NCBI RefSeq assembly: GCF_009764265.1
Contig: NZ_RWIR01000020.1
Coordinates: 1 to 64,000 of the forward strand
DNA: 64,000 bases
Source: Pseudomonas sp. PB101
GTDB taxonomy: Bacteria > Pseudomonadota > Gammaproteobacteria > Pseudomonadales > Pseudomonadaceae
Direction: 5' to 3'
Both the position numbers and the translations under genes were made by a program. The first letter of the stretch is position 1; every line of letters starts with the position of its first letter. Of this stretch, positions 21,512 to 30,479 are shown piece after piece. The notes under the pieces are model-generated. The model saw only the letters and a list, made by a program, of their open reading frames with translations. It was not told the origin of the DNA and searched no databases.

Positions 21512-22270
21512 ATGAAATCCGTTTCCGTCAGCGAAGCCAGCCTGCCATCCCAGATCTGGAACAGTGCCCCGCAACTGGACAGCGTTCCGATCATCAGCAC
21601 CGCGTCCCTGGTACCCACCGGCGCACGCGTGGTGCTCATTGCCCCGCACCCTGGCGATGAAGTCGTGACCTGCGGCGGCCTGCTGCAACTGCTCAGCAAT
21701 CTGGGCCACCCGCTGCAATTGATCTCGATTACCGACGGCAGCGCCAGCCATCCCGGCTCCCGGCAGTGGTCGGAAAAACGCCTCAGCGTGTTTCGCCCTC
21801 AGGAAAGCGTCGAAGCCATCCGCCGACTCGGGTTGCCGATGCACAGCCTGAAGTGGATTCGTGGCGGGTTTACCGACAACGCACTGGTGGAACACGAAGA
21901 GCAGATCATCCGATTCATCACGCGCTACCTGCGCCCCGGTGATGTGGTGTTCAGCACCTGGGGCGAGGACGGCAACGCCGACCACGACACCGTCGGCCGC
22001 GCCAGCGCCAGGGCCGCGGCCAGTGTCGGGGCCCACTATAACGACGTGCCGTTCTGGGCCTGGCACTGGCCGGCACGGGACCGAGAGCTGATCCCCTGGC
22101 ATCGCGCGCGCAAGGTGCGCCTCGATACCTGGACCGTCGCGCGCAAGAGCCACGCCACCCACGCCTACGCCAGCCAACTCGACGGCGAGCCGGCCATCGG
22201 CCTTGCGCCGTCGCTGCCGCGCACGCTGCTCGAACGCATCCGTTTGCCCTATGAAATCGTCTTGGTTTGA
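21512..22270 (+). CDS. PIG-L family (LmbE-like) deacetylase
   Basis: This is a 252-residue zinc-dependent deacetylase of the PIG-L/LmbE family. The metal motif AHPDDE appears as APHPGDE, with the third-position acidic residue replaced by glycine. Downstream, GNADHDTVGRAS carries the second histidine ligand. Family members remove N-acetyl from GlcNAc conjugates. The substrate here is unknown. The AAGGA ribosome site is 10 bp upstream of the ATG at 21512. It follows glgX by 218 bp, which contain no clear gene. Its place next to a phosphoesterase suggests a cell-envelope sugar or lipid task, which is an inference from neighbours. Confidence 0.82.
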   Translation: MKSVSVSEASLPSQIWNSAPQLDSVPIISTASLVPTGARVVLIAPHPGDEVVTCGGLLQLLSNLGHPLQLISITDGSASHPGSRQWSEKRLSVFRPQESVEAIRRLGLPMHSLKWIRGGFTDNALVEHEEQIIRFITRYLRPGDVVFSTWGEDGNADHDTVGRASARAAASVGAHYNDVPFWAWHWPARDRELIPWHRARKVRLDTWTVARKSHATHAYASQLDGEPAIGLAPSLPRTLLERIRLPYEIVLV

Positions 22271-22348
22271 AAGCGCACCTCACCAGACTGAACTGCCTGC
22301 TGTCGCATCAGTCGCATACATAAGCAACCCTGAATCAGAGGAGTGCAT

Positions 22349-23149
22349 GTGACCATTCATTCAAAAAGGCAGGCAGCCGAATCAACCCCCTTGAACACGC
22401 CCCCGGCGATTCATCGGCTGCGCGTGCTGACGGTCAACACCCACAAGGGTTTTACCGCGCTCAACCGGCGCTTCATCCTCCCCGAGTTGCGTGAAGCGGT
22501 GCGCAGTACGTCGGCAGACCTGGTGTTTCTGCAAGAAGTCGTCGGCGAGCACGACCGCCATTCCTCGCGCTACAACGATTGGCCACAAACCTCGCAGTAT
22601 GAATTCCTCGCCGACAGCATGTGGAGCGACTTTGCCTACGGCCGCAATGCCGTCTACCCCGACGGCCACCATGGCAATGCCCTGCTGTCGAAATACCCGA
22701 TCCGCGAATACCGCAATCTCGACGTCTCCATCACCGGCCCGGAACGCCGCGGCCTGCTGCACTGCGTGCTGGACGTACCGGGGCACAGCGAAGTACATGC
22801 CATCTGCGTGCACTTGAGCCTGCTGGAAAGTCATCGGCAGCTGCAGTTGCAGTTGCTCTGTCAGCTCCTTGAGTCCCTGCCTGATGCGGCGCCGGTGATC
22901 ATCGCCGGCGACTTCAATGACTGGCAGATGCAAGGCAATGCCGCCCTTGCCCGCCGCGACTACCTGCACGAAGCCTTCGAGCGCCACCACGGCCGCCCGG
23001 CCAAAACCTACCCCGCGCGGTTTCCCTTGCTGCGCCTGGACCGCATCTACCTGCGCAACGCCAGCAGCCACGAGCCGAAAATACTCGGGAACAAGCCGTG
23101 GACGCACCTTTCAGACCATTTGCCGCTGGCGGTGGAAGTGCATCTTTAA
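22349..23149 (+). CDS. YbhP-like endonuclease/exonuclease/phosphatase family protein
   Basis: This 266-residue protein has the exonuclease III / DNase I-like metal-dependent phosphoesterase fold. It follows E. coli YbhP closely: LTVNTHKGFTALNRRFILPE, SMWSDFAYGRNAVYPDGHHG, AGDFNDW, RFPLLRLDRIYLRNAS and the final SDHLPL. The start is GTG at 22349, six bases after AGAGGAG. A nearer ATG at 22347 is followed at once by TGA in another frame. In E. coli ybhP neighbours the cardiolipin synthase clsB, but here the next gene is an RHS toxin, so the usual neighbourhood is interrupted. The substrate is not established. Confidence 0.88.
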   Translation: MTIHSKRQAAESTPLNTPPAIHRLRVLTVNTHKGFTALNRRFILPELREAVRSTSADLVFLQEVVGEHDRHSSRYNDWPQTSQYEFLADSMWSDFAYGRNAVYPDGHHGNALLSKYPIREYRNLDVSITGPERRGLLHCVLDVPGHSEVHAICVHLSLLESHRQLQLQLLCQLLESLPDAAPVIIAGDFNDWQMQGNAALARRDYLHEAFERHHGRPAKTYPARFPLLRLDRIYLRNASSHEPKILGNKPWTHLSDHLPLAVEVHL

Positions 23150-23158
23150 GTCGTGAAC

Positions 23159-23174
23159 CTGTTAGTTCTTACAG
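23159..23174 (+). promoter_or_regulatory. RHS leader hairpin, copy 1
   Basis: CTGTTA-GTTC-TTACAG is a near-perfect inverted repeat 65 nt before the start of the first TccC-like gene and only 9 nt after the ybhP-like stop. Matching elements precede the other three TccC-like genes at nearly the same distance, so it is a conserved leader or operator, not a chance hairpin. Confidence 0.6.
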
Positions 23175-23239
23175 TATCCGGTTCCCCGATTGACAGGCAT
23201 GCTGGATTCCGGACAAGGGGCAGGTAGCGAAGTACCGCG

Positions 23240-25960
23240 ATGACTTACCGGGCGCTTCACCACAAGGGCACGCCAACTTTGACGGTGACGGACGCGCGTG
23301 GCTTGACCGTCCGCGAGGTGGCGTACTGCCGACAACACGTGGAGCAGCCCGCTGATACCCGGATCACCCTTCAAGTATTCGACTCAGCCCAACGGCTGGT
23401 GGCGCATTGGGATCCGCGCCTTTGGGGCAACGCCCCCTCCCCCAACCTCGCGACGATCTTCAGCCTTACGGGACTGACGCTATTGAGTGACAGTGTCGAT
23501 GCCGGTTGGCAGTTGAGTTTGCCCAATGACGCCCAATCCACTCTGTGTCGTTGGGACAGTCGTGGCACCTGGCATCAAACGGAATTCGATCCACTTCAGC
23601 GTCCGGTTGCCCTCGGTGAAAAGTGGGTCAATGAACCGCTTCGTGTCATCGAACGATTCACCTACGGGATAGCGAGCCATGAAAGTGCAGCACATAACCA
23701 ATGCGGCCAGTTGGTACGCCACGATGACGGAGCCGGCAGTCAGCATTTCAACGAGTTTTCCGTTCATGGCGAAATACTGGTTGAAACCAGGCAGTTTCTC
23801 GGCAGCCTTGATACGCCGGACTGGCCGCTCGACATTCAACTGCGCGAGGCGTTGCTGGAAGTTGGCGAGGCTTTTGTTTCCACCCGGCGTTACACCGCCA
23901 CCGGCGATCCGCAAAGCCAGACCGATGCCAAAGACAACTACCGGAAATTTGCTTACTCGGTAGCCGGCCAGCTCAGGGAAACCCGCCTACAGCCTGCAGG
24001 AAACGACCAGGAACCCTTCATTCTAGTCAGCGAAATTCATTACAACGCTGCCGGACAACAGGACAGTGAAACCGTCGGCAATGGCGTAATCACCCGCGTT
24101 ATTTTTGCCGACGACGATGGCCGTCCGATTCGACTGGTGAGCGCCGTACCCGGCAGGCCTCCACTCCAGGATCTGCATTACCGTTACGATCCGGTCGGCA
24201 ACATCCTTCATCTGGAAGAAACAGCACAGCCCGTTGTTTTTTTCAAAAACCAGCGTGTCGAACCGATCAACCGTTATCGTTACGACAGCCTGTACCAACT
24301 GGTCGAAACCAGCGGCAGACAAGTAATACCCGCCACCTACGGTCCCGCACTCCCGGCATTGCTGCCCACTCCGCTGGACCCGAATCAACTGACCCATTAC
24401 ACACAAACCTTCGACTACGATGCCGCCGGCAATCTGCTCACCCGCCACCATACCGGCGCACCGACCTTGAGCATGAAAACCTCCCGCACAAGCAACCGCA
24501 GCCTTGCGCTGAAAGAGGACGAGGAGGACATCATTAATGGGTTTGATCCCTGCGGTAATCAACGACAACTACAGCAAGGGCAACACCTCTACTGGGACGG
24601 TCGTCAGCAGTTGAGTGAAGTCACGATGGTCAAGCGCGAGGACGGGCCTGATGACCATGAGCGCTACATCTATGGCCCGCGCGGACAACGCCTGCGCAAG
24701 GTGCGCATCACCCATACCGGCCGTCGCACCTTACTCGCAGAAACGCGTTATTTGCCGGGGCTGGAAATTCACATCGACGCCGTGCACGGTGAAGAACGAC
24801 ATGTGATTACAGCCGACGCGGGACGTAGCCAGTTACGGATAATGCACTGGGCATCACCTCCACCAAAGAACGCAATCAATGATCAACTGCGATTCAGCCT
24901 CAGCGACCTGCTCGGCTCCTGCACGCTGGAGCTGGATAAAAATGCCGGACTATTGAACCAGGAAGGTTTTTATCCGTTCGGTGGTACGGCGTGGTGGGCG
25001 GGTAATAGTGCATTGGAATCGAGATACAAGGTTCGTCGTTATTCGGGCAAGGAGCGGGATGCCACCGGGCTTTACTATTACGGATATCGATATTACGCAC
25101 CGTGGTTGCAACGGTGGATGAGCCCGGATCCGGCAGGGAATGTAGATGGGCTGAATCGGTATTTGATGGTGAACAACAATCCGGTTGAGTTTTTTGATGC
25201 CGATGGGCTTGGTCGTAGATCCATACATGGTTATAAGCAGGGGCCATCAAGTGTTAATACACAAAACATACAGCCGATCATCATTCACCATGACCCAAAC
25301 TTAAACACTCGCTTTGACTCGCTGACGGAAGAGTCAAAAGCAAGGTTTGCACACGTAGAAAAAAACCTAACACACCAAAAACTATTACAATACACAATCA
25401 ACTCAACATCTGCAACAGCCAACTTCAACAACAAATTCGAACCACATCACTGGCAGTTCAGATACAACTTCAGAGACCCCAAGGAGCCCAATTACTACGC
25501 AAGCGACGTTGCAAGATATCAGTATTCTAGAATAGCTCAAGATGAGGGTTTTTTCGGGCAGCTACCCTCTAAAATCACTAGATACAATGTAGTAAATATG
25601 GAGACACTTAAAAAAACAAAATATCTTAAAAACGGAACTGAAAGAATGCTTTACACCTTCATGAGAGAGACACCCAATGGAAAATCCACCCAAAAAATTC
25701 TTGACGACTTCGGATTAAAAGCCACTAAAGTAGAGCGATTTACTTCCGAAGGTAAGGTGCACTTCTTAATACACGTAAAACCCATAACAACCCACCCGAC
25801 GAAAGCCCACGCCCCCTCTTTTGAAAAAAATGCCGTGAATAATTCTACCTATAATTTACCCAACAACGCCCTACCACTTAAACATCGGAGAACAGGAATA
25901 CTTTCTTCCTTGCGGAGTTTTTTACTTTGCCACCATCAAACAACAGGGAACATTCGGTAA
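23240..25960 (+). CDS. TccC-like RHS protein 1, unknown C-terminal toxin domain
   Basis: This 906-residue protein belongs to the TccC type of Tc insecticidal toxin complexes. The RHS/YD chassis spans about 1-657 and ends in the core motif RYSGKERDATGLYYYGYRYY, then PWLQRWMSPDPAGNVDGLNR and FFDADGLG (D653-L657). In TcC proteins this core cleaves itself and the tip is released into the target cell. The tip here, about 658-906, is markedly AT-richer than the chassis, polar and lysine/asparagine-rich, with the segment YYASDVARYQYSRIAQDEGF. It matches no family I recognise. No TcA, TcB or immunity gene is adjacent. Confidence 0.85.
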   Translation: MTYRALHHKGTPTLTVTDARGLTVREVAYCRQHVEQPADTRITLQVFDSAQRLVAHWDPRLWGNAPSPNLATIFSLTGLTLLSDSVDAGWQLSLPNDAQSTLCRWDSRGTWHQTEFDPLQRPVALGEKWVNEPLRVIERFTYGIASHESAAHNQCGQLVRHDDGAGSQHFNEFSVHGEILVETRQFLGSLDTPDWPLDIQLREALLEVGEAFVSTRRYTATGDPQSQTDAKDNYRKFAYSVAGQLRETRLQPAGNDQEPFILVSEIHYNAAGQQDSETVGNGVITRVIFADDDGRPIRLVSAVPGRPPLQDLHYRYDPVGNILHLEETAQPVVFFKNQRVEPINRYRYDSLYQLVETSGRQVIPATYGPALPALLPTPLDPNQLTHYTQTFDYDAAGNLLTRHHTGAPTLSMKTSRTSNRSLALKEDEEDIINGFDPCGNQRQLQQGQHLYWDGRQQLSEVTMVKREDGPDDHERYIYGPRGQRLRKVRITHTGRRTLLAETRYLPGLEIHIDAVHGEERHVITADAGRSQLRIMHWASPPPKNAINDQLRFSLSDLLGSCTLELDKNAGLLNQEGFYPFGGTAWWAGNSALESRYKVRRYSGKERDATGLYYYGYRYYAPWLQRWMSPDPAGNVDGLNRYLMVNNNPVEFFDADGLGRRSIHGYKQGPSSVNTQNIQPIIIHHDPNLNTRFDSLTEESKARFAHVEKNLTHQKLLQYTINSTSATANFNNKFEPHHWQFRYNFRDPKEPNYYASDVARYQYSRIAQDEGFFGQLPSKITRYNVVNMETLKKTKYLKNGTERMLYTFMRETPNGKSTQKILDDFGLKATKVERFTSEGKVHFLIHVKPITTHPTKAHAPSFEKNAVNNSTYNLPNNALPLKHRRTGILSSLRSFLLCHHQTTGNIR

Positions 25961-26291
25961 CGTAGGGGGGGGGGCGAGTGAACTGGTAATGGTCGAAAAC
26001 CCCTCTGGCACGAAGTTTGTTTTTTGACGATCCCTCGAACAAACAAGCAGTTATGGACACGCCATAAATCCGTCACTTAAACCCTTACCACTTATCGGCC
26101 ATCTTCTTGACTCGACTGTTTCGGTCTTCTTGACTTCACCGTACTACCCCCGGAATCACCACCAGGACCAGCCCCAAGCCCCCCGTCAAAACGGGCAGCC
26201 CGTGCTGCCCCTGATCCATTCGGTCGCCCCTCATCAGGGGTAGGAGAGACGCCAGAGCGAGATACCTAATGCGACTGCAAGGTAGACCTCC
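25961..26291. other. Intergenic region with G10 tract and two hairpins
   Basis: This 331-bp gap between RHS gene 1 and the autotransporter gene has no supported gene. Ten consecutive G residues lie at 25965-25974, four bases after the RHS stop. Hairpins are GGGCAGC-CCGT-GCTGCCC at 26193-26210 and CCCCT-CATC-AGGGG at 26227-26240. Neither is followed by a T tract, so terminator activity is uncertain. The remainder probably holds the promoter of the autotransporter gene. Confidence 0.55.
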
Positions 26292-27359
26292 ATGAATACT
26301 TCCCACATATCACAAGAGATCAAAGTCACTTTTTGCACTGTATCGAGTTCACTCCTGTTGTGTTCCTCCATGGAAATGCAAGCCGCCACTGGCGAGCAGG
26401 AAACAACACCCTGGTATCGCCAGGACATCCCGACACTCGGTCTGTCCGGCGTTGCACCAACCTGGCCCGGTCAATTCAGCGCCCATCCCGATCTGCGCAG
26501 TTCCAGCCTGACCACAGAAGATGCCGCGCCCACGGCCTGGGACCAAATTTACGGTCAGCCCTCTCGCCAGGCACAAACCGATTACCTTTCCCAGGGGCTG
26601 GCCTTCCCCGGTACCCAGCAACTCAAGGGCCCGGCGATCGTCACCCTGCAAAGCGCCAGCGGCCATACGCAAAGGGTCGGCCTGATCAGCGGCACGCACC
26701 AGTACCAGCTCAACAACAACGGTGCACAGGTCACACCGGCGATGTCCGCCCCCAACCGCGACACACTCAATCTCCAGGGGCAAAGCCTCGGCGCCTATTG
26801 GAGCCTGACCGGGCCGCAAGGCTGGTACGTCGACCTGACCGCCAGCGGTGGCCGGGTCAGCGGCTTCAGCCGCAACGAACAAGGGGCCCGTAGAGCCACC
26901 GAGGGCAGCGCGATGACCCTGTCGGTGGAAGGTGGCTTCCCAATAGGTCTGGGCGAAAACTGGGTGATTGAACCCCAGGCGCAACTGATCAATCAGCGCA
27001 TCACCCTGGACACCCCGTATGCAGGTTCAGGCAACGCGTCTTCCACCGACCTGACCTCGTGGAGCGGCCGGGTCGGTGCGCGCTTGAAAGGCAGCTACGA
27101 CATCAGCGGCATGCCCGTCGAACCTTACGTGCGGACCAACTTGTGGCACACCGTGTACAGCGGCAACGCCGTGACCCTCGACCAGGTCGACAAGATCAGC
27201 AGCAGCCGCAAGTCCTCGACCGTCGAACTGGGCCTGGGACTGGTCGCCAGGGTCACCCCCACCGTGAGCCTGTACGTCAGCGCCGACTACAGCAGCGACG
27301 TGGACGACAATGATTTGAACGGGTTGATTGGCAGCCTGGGTGTAAGGATGCGCTGGTGA
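26292..27359 (+). CDS. Small autotransporter-type outer-membrane beta-barrel protein
   Basis: This 355-residue protein has an atypical signal-like N-terminus (VTFCTVSSSLLLCSS before MQAATG). A linker of about 60 residues follows, and the C-terminal part (about 100-355) has the alternating pattern of an autotransporter barrel: LGAYWSLTGPQGWYVDLTAS, GWYVDLTASGGRVSGFSRNE, WSGRVGARLKGSY, VEPYVRTNLWH and the terminal aromatic residue in GVRMRW. The passenger domain is essentially missing. It may be a degraded autotransporter or a free-standing barrel. It is transcribed toward RHS gene 2, whose leader hairpin begins three bases after its stop. A copy of its last few codons recurs before RHS gene 3. 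Confidence 0.72.
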   Translation: MNTSHISQEIKVTFCTVSSSLLLCSSMEMQAATGEQETTPWYRQDIPTLGLSGVAPTWPGQFSAHPDLRSSSLTTEDAAPTAWDQIYGQPSRQAQTDYLSQGLAFPGTQQLKGPAIVTLQSASGHTQRVGLISGTHQYQLNNNGAQVTPAMSAPNRDTLNLQGQSLGAYWSLTGPQGWYVDLTASGGRVSGFSRNEQGARRATEGSAMTLSVEGGFPIGLGENWVIEPQAQLINQRITLDTPYAGSGNASSTDLTSWSGRVGARLKGSYDISGMPVEPYVRTNLWHTVYSGNAVTLDQVDKISSSRKSSTVELGLGLVARVTPTVSLYVSADYSSDVDDNDLNGLIGSLGVRMRW

Positions 27360-27362
27360 AAT

Positions 27363-27378
27363 CTGGTATTTCTTACAG
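27363..27378 (+). promoter_or_regulatory. RHS leader hairpin, copy 2
   Basis: CTGGTA-TTTC-TTACAG lies 63 nt before the start of the second TccC-like gene. It is one of four related elements, and the right arm (TTACAG, then TATCC) is identical to copies 1 and 3. Confidence 0.6.
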
Positions 27379-27441
27379 TATCCGAAGCATTGGCGGTGAT
27401 GCATTGTGATGGGCAATCCACCCTGATCGAGGCCGTCACGG

Positions 27442-30186
27442 ATGTCTGTAGGCGATGCGCATCACGGCACACCAGCCCTTGCGGTTGCAGACCCGCGGGG
27501 GCTGGCGGTCAGGGCTGTTCAGTACCATCGGCGGCAGGCTGCCGATCCTGTTGAAAGGCGGGTGACGCATCAACGCTTCGATGCCGCCGGCCGGCCGGTG
27601 GCCAGTCGTGATCCGTATCTGTTTGCCTTGGCGCAGGAGGATGAGGCGGTGCCGGCAAACCTCCGCCAGGTGTTCAGTTTGTCTGGCGCACCGTTGTCGA
27701 GTGACAGCGTGGATGCCGGTTGGCGGGGGGCGTTGCCGGGTGCTGCCGGGCAAGGCATCGAGACCTGGGATGGGCGTGGCAGTCATTCGGTGACTGAGTT
27801 CGATGAACTGCTGCGACCGGTGGCCGTGCATGAACGTGGGGAAGACGTCGCCGAGCATGTGCTTGAGCGTTTTAGCTATGCGGGAGTCGATGCCGACATC
27901 GCATCCCACAACCTGTGCGGCCAGTTGATTCGCCACGACGACCCGGCCGGAAGCTTGCACCTGCGCGAACTCGGCATCACTGGCGCGCTGCTGCAACAGA
28001 CTCGGCACTTTTTGCTGGCAACCGATCCGGTCAACTGGCCCGATAGCATGGTCGCACGCGATGCCTTGCTCGAACCCGGCGAGGGGGCGACCACCTCCCA
28101 CGGCTACGCGCCTACCACGGAACTGCTCCGGCAAATCGATGCCTTGGGTCACCTGCAGGGCTTTGCCTATACCGTCGCTGGCGAGCTGCAACACACCCGT
28201 CTGACCCTGGCCGGTGATGACCCGCAGGAACAGACGCTGGTCAGCGAACTGCACTACAGCGCCTCCGGCCAGATCGAGTCGGAAACCGCCGGCAATGGCG
28301 TGATCACCCGCCACCTCTACGACCCTGCGGACGGCCGCCTCATCGTCTTGAGTACCCACAAATCCAACGGCACGCCACTGCAGAACCTGAAATATCGCTA
28401 CGACGCAGTCGGCAACGTGCAGGACCTCGAAGATACCGCGCAACCGATCCGCTACTTCAACAACCAGCGCATCGAACCGATCAAGAACTATTGCTACGAC
28501 ACCCTCTATCAATTGATCAAAGCCACGGGTTGGGAGGCCAAGACCGGCCACGGCGGCCCCGCCCTGCCCGACCTGCAACCCTTGCCTCTCGACCCTAACC
28601 AGGTTGCCCAGTACACCCAGACCTTCCACTACGACGCTGGCGGCAATCTGCTGGACCTGGTGCATGTCGGCGCCCAGGCCCATGGCCGCACCTTGACCCG
28701 CGCCCGATACAGCAACCGCTGCCTGCCTGAACGCAACGGCCGTCCACCGACTGAAGCCGAACTGGCCGCCGGTTTCGATGGCAATGGCAACCTGCGTGAA
28801 CTGCAAGCGGGCCAGTCGATGGACTGGGACCTGCGCAATCAGCTATCCACCGTGCGCCCGGTGATCCGAGCAGACGGCAACGACGACTATGAACACTATC
28901 TCTACGACGGCAGTGGCCAGCGGGTTCGCAAGCTCCGTGCAACCAGAACCAATACCCGCACGCTGATCAGCGATGTACGCTACCTGCCCGGTGTGGAAAT
29001 CCGTAGTCACAGCGGCACAGGTGAAGTTCTGCACGTAATCACCGCCAGCGCGGGCAGTAATAGCGTGCAGGTATTGCATTGGGCTACCAAACCTCCCGAA
29101 GACATCACCAATGACCAGGTTCGCTACAGCCTCAACGACCACTTGAAGTCCAGCACCCTGGAACTGGACCAGAACGCCGACCTGATCAGCCAGGAATGGT
29201 ATTACCCCTATGGTGGCACGGCGTGTTTCGCGACCCGCTCGGCCATAGAAGCCAAATACAAAACCGTGCGCTACTCGGGCAAGGAGCGAGATGCGACGGG
29301 GCTTTATTACTATGGGCTGAGGTACTACGCGCCATGGCTGCAACGGTGGATTAACCCGGATCCCGCAGGGAATGTTGATGGGCCGAATCGCTATTACTTT
29401 GTACAAAACAGTCCACTGACACTAGTTGATCCCAACGGGTTGTCTTCGCAAATTCCAAAAAATGCTCATTGGGTATGGATCGGCGAACCGATACCGAAGG
29501 ATTTTTCCAGAAACATCAATAAGTTCTCCCACATCAACGCAGACTACACACCGACACTCTGGATAAGTAAGAAAACATGGTCAGAAAAACATCGAGCAGC
29601 TTTAGAAAACCTCGCAAGCCGAGTAATAGTTAAAAATATAGACGAAGCGTTCGAATCTGCAGATATAAGGCTAACCTCAGCCTTCGAGCGCGAACGCTCC
29701 GGATCACTACACAACTATGCTGCCGCCAGTGATATTGCACGTGTTGTTATTCTTTATCAGCAAGGCGGCGTGTATATGGATACCGATGTAATTTCGAAGT
29801 TTGGCATGCCTTTACAGCAACTCACAGCACACCAAGGAATCATGAGGACATCAAGAGGCAATGGAATTATTGCGGCAGATAAAGGCAATAAACATTTAAA
29901 TAGCGCCATGAAAAAAATGATTTCTGCTTATGAAAAAAACAACGATGACATGTGGAAAAACAAACGAACATACATCAGCCCAATGGACCGCGGGCTTGGC
30001 GATTCTGCTCCAAAAACTTCATTTCGACTTCGCAGTACAATGCAAGCCACGGGGCCAGACATGTGGGCAGAGGTGTTGCGCAATGTAATTGGCCATGAAC
30101 TGCCTCCCGTCTACTTCGAACCCATTAATGCCAGTGCAGTTTCTTACACTAAAAAACCGTCGGACTTACGCCGCGATTCAATTTAG
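27442..30186 (+). CDS. TccC-like RHS protein 2 with DxD glycosyltransferase tip
   Basis: This is a 914-residue TccC-type protein. The RHS chassis (about 1-667) ends with RYSGKERDATGLYYYGLRYY, then DPAGNVDGPNRYYF and VDPNGL (662-667). The tip, 668-914, carries the signature of TcdA/TcdB-type glycosyltransferases (the DxD sugar-binding family): AASDIARVVILYQQGGVYMD with D780-T781-D782 as the DxD motif, plus HWVWIGEPIP at the start of the domain. Relatives such as clostridial large toxins and PaTox glycosylate host Rho GTPases, so a host-GTPase target is a reasonable inference. The chassis is nearly identical to RHS 3. The tip is AT-richer. Confidence 0.88.
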   Translation: MSVGDAHHGTPALAVADPRGLAVRAVQYHRRQAADPVERRVTHQRFDAAGRPVASRDPYLFALAQEDEAVPANLRQVFSLSGAPLSSDSVDAGWRGALPGAAGQGIETWDGRGSHSVTEFDELLRPVAVHERGEDVAEHVLERFSYAGVDADIASHNLCGQLIRHDDPAGSLHLRELGITGALLQQTRHFLLATDPVNWPDSMVARDALLEPGEGATTSHGYAPTTELLRQIDALGHLQGFAYTVAGELQHTRLTLAGDDPQEQTLVSELHYSASGQIESETAGNGVITRHLYDPADGRLIVLSTHKSNGTPLQNLKYRYDAVGNVQDLEDTAQPIRYFNNQRIEPIKNYCYDTLYQLIKATGWEAKTGHGGPALPDLQPLPLDPNQVAQYTQTFHYDAGGNLLDLVHVGAQAHGRTLTRARYSNRCLPERNGRPPTEAELAAGFDGNGNLRELQAGQSMDWDLRNQLSTVRPVIRADGNDDYEHYLYDGSGQRVRKLRATRTNTRTLISDVRYLPGVEIRSHSGTGEVLHVITASAGSNSVQVLHWATKPPEDITNDQVRYSLNDHLKSSTLELDQNADLISQEWYYPYGGTACFATRSAIEAKYKTVRYSGKERDATGLYYYGLRYYAPWLQRWINPDPAGNVDGPNRYYFVQNSPLTLVDPNGLSSQIPKNAHWVWIGEPIPKDFSRNINKFSHINADYTPTLWISKKTWSEKHRAALENLASRVIVKNIDEAFESADIRLTSAFERERSGSLHNYAAASDIARVVILYQQGGVYMDTDVISKFGMPLQQLTAHQGIMRTSRGNGIIAADKGNKHLNSAMKKMISAYEKNNDDMWKNKRTYISPMDRGLGDSAPKTSFRLRSTMQATGPDMWAEVLRNVIGHELPPVYFEPINASAVSYTKKPSDLRRDSI

Positions 30187-30217
30187 AATTAAAAACATCA
30201 CCAGAAAGCAAAACAGC

Positions 30218-30257
30218 GGAGCGTGGCTGAGTCGATTAAATCAGCAGAACACGCTCC
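30218..30257 (+). repeat. Stem-loop after RHS gene 2
   Basis: GGAGCGTG at 30218-30225 pairs with CACGCTCC at 30250-30257. An inner GCTGA/TCAGC stem extends the pairing after a small bulge. It starts 31 bp after the stop of RHS gene 2. There is no downstream T tract, so it may be an mRNA 3'-end structure instead of a classical terminator. Confidence 0.45.
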
Positions 30258-30289
30258 CGATCTTGGTTCCCGAACTTAATTTTAAGTCT

Positions 30290-30388
30290 CCGGCTTTAAC
30301 ATCAACACCGCCAACGGCGGCAAATTCAGCACCAACGACAACGCCTGCCCATGGTTTTCCGTCTCCTCGGCCGGCATAAATCGACGGA
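30290..30388 (-). pseudogene. Remnant of the glgB 3' end
   Basis: About 100 bp match the 3' end of the intact glgB at 33338-33470 almost base for base, including the blocks CAACGGCGGCAAATTCA, ACCAACGACAACGCCTGCCC and GGCATAAATCGACG. Roughly 33 bp are missing inside it (after CCTCGGCC), and the stop region has changed. Directly after it, GGATATGCTGGTGAAACTGG resembles the last codons of the autotransporter gene (ATGCGCTGGTGAAATCTGG at 27348 onward). This marks a tandem-duplication junction between RHS genes 2 and 3. Confidence 0.85.
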
Positions 30389-30401
30389 TATGCTGGTGAA
30401 A

Positions 30402-30417
30402 CTGGTATTTCTTACAG
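30402..30417 (+). promoter_or_regulatory. RHS leader hairpin, copy 3
   Basis: CTGGTA-TTTC-TTACAG, identical to copy 2, lies 62 nt before the start of the third TccC-like gene. The roughly 80 bp from here to the start codon also closely match those before RHS gene 2, consistent with duplication. Confidence 0.6.
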
Positions 30418-30479
30418 TATCCACAGCATTGACGGTAATGCATTGTGATGACAAGTCACCCTGATCGAGGCCGTCACGG

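Noticed and set aside
25965..25974. Phase-variable G tract switching the RHS 1 toxin
   Set aside because: The tract lies after the stop codon, so length changes cannot alter the reading frame.
26193..26240. Strong terminators after RHS 1
   Set aside because: The hairpins have 5-7 bp stems and no following T tract. Listed only as features of the gap.
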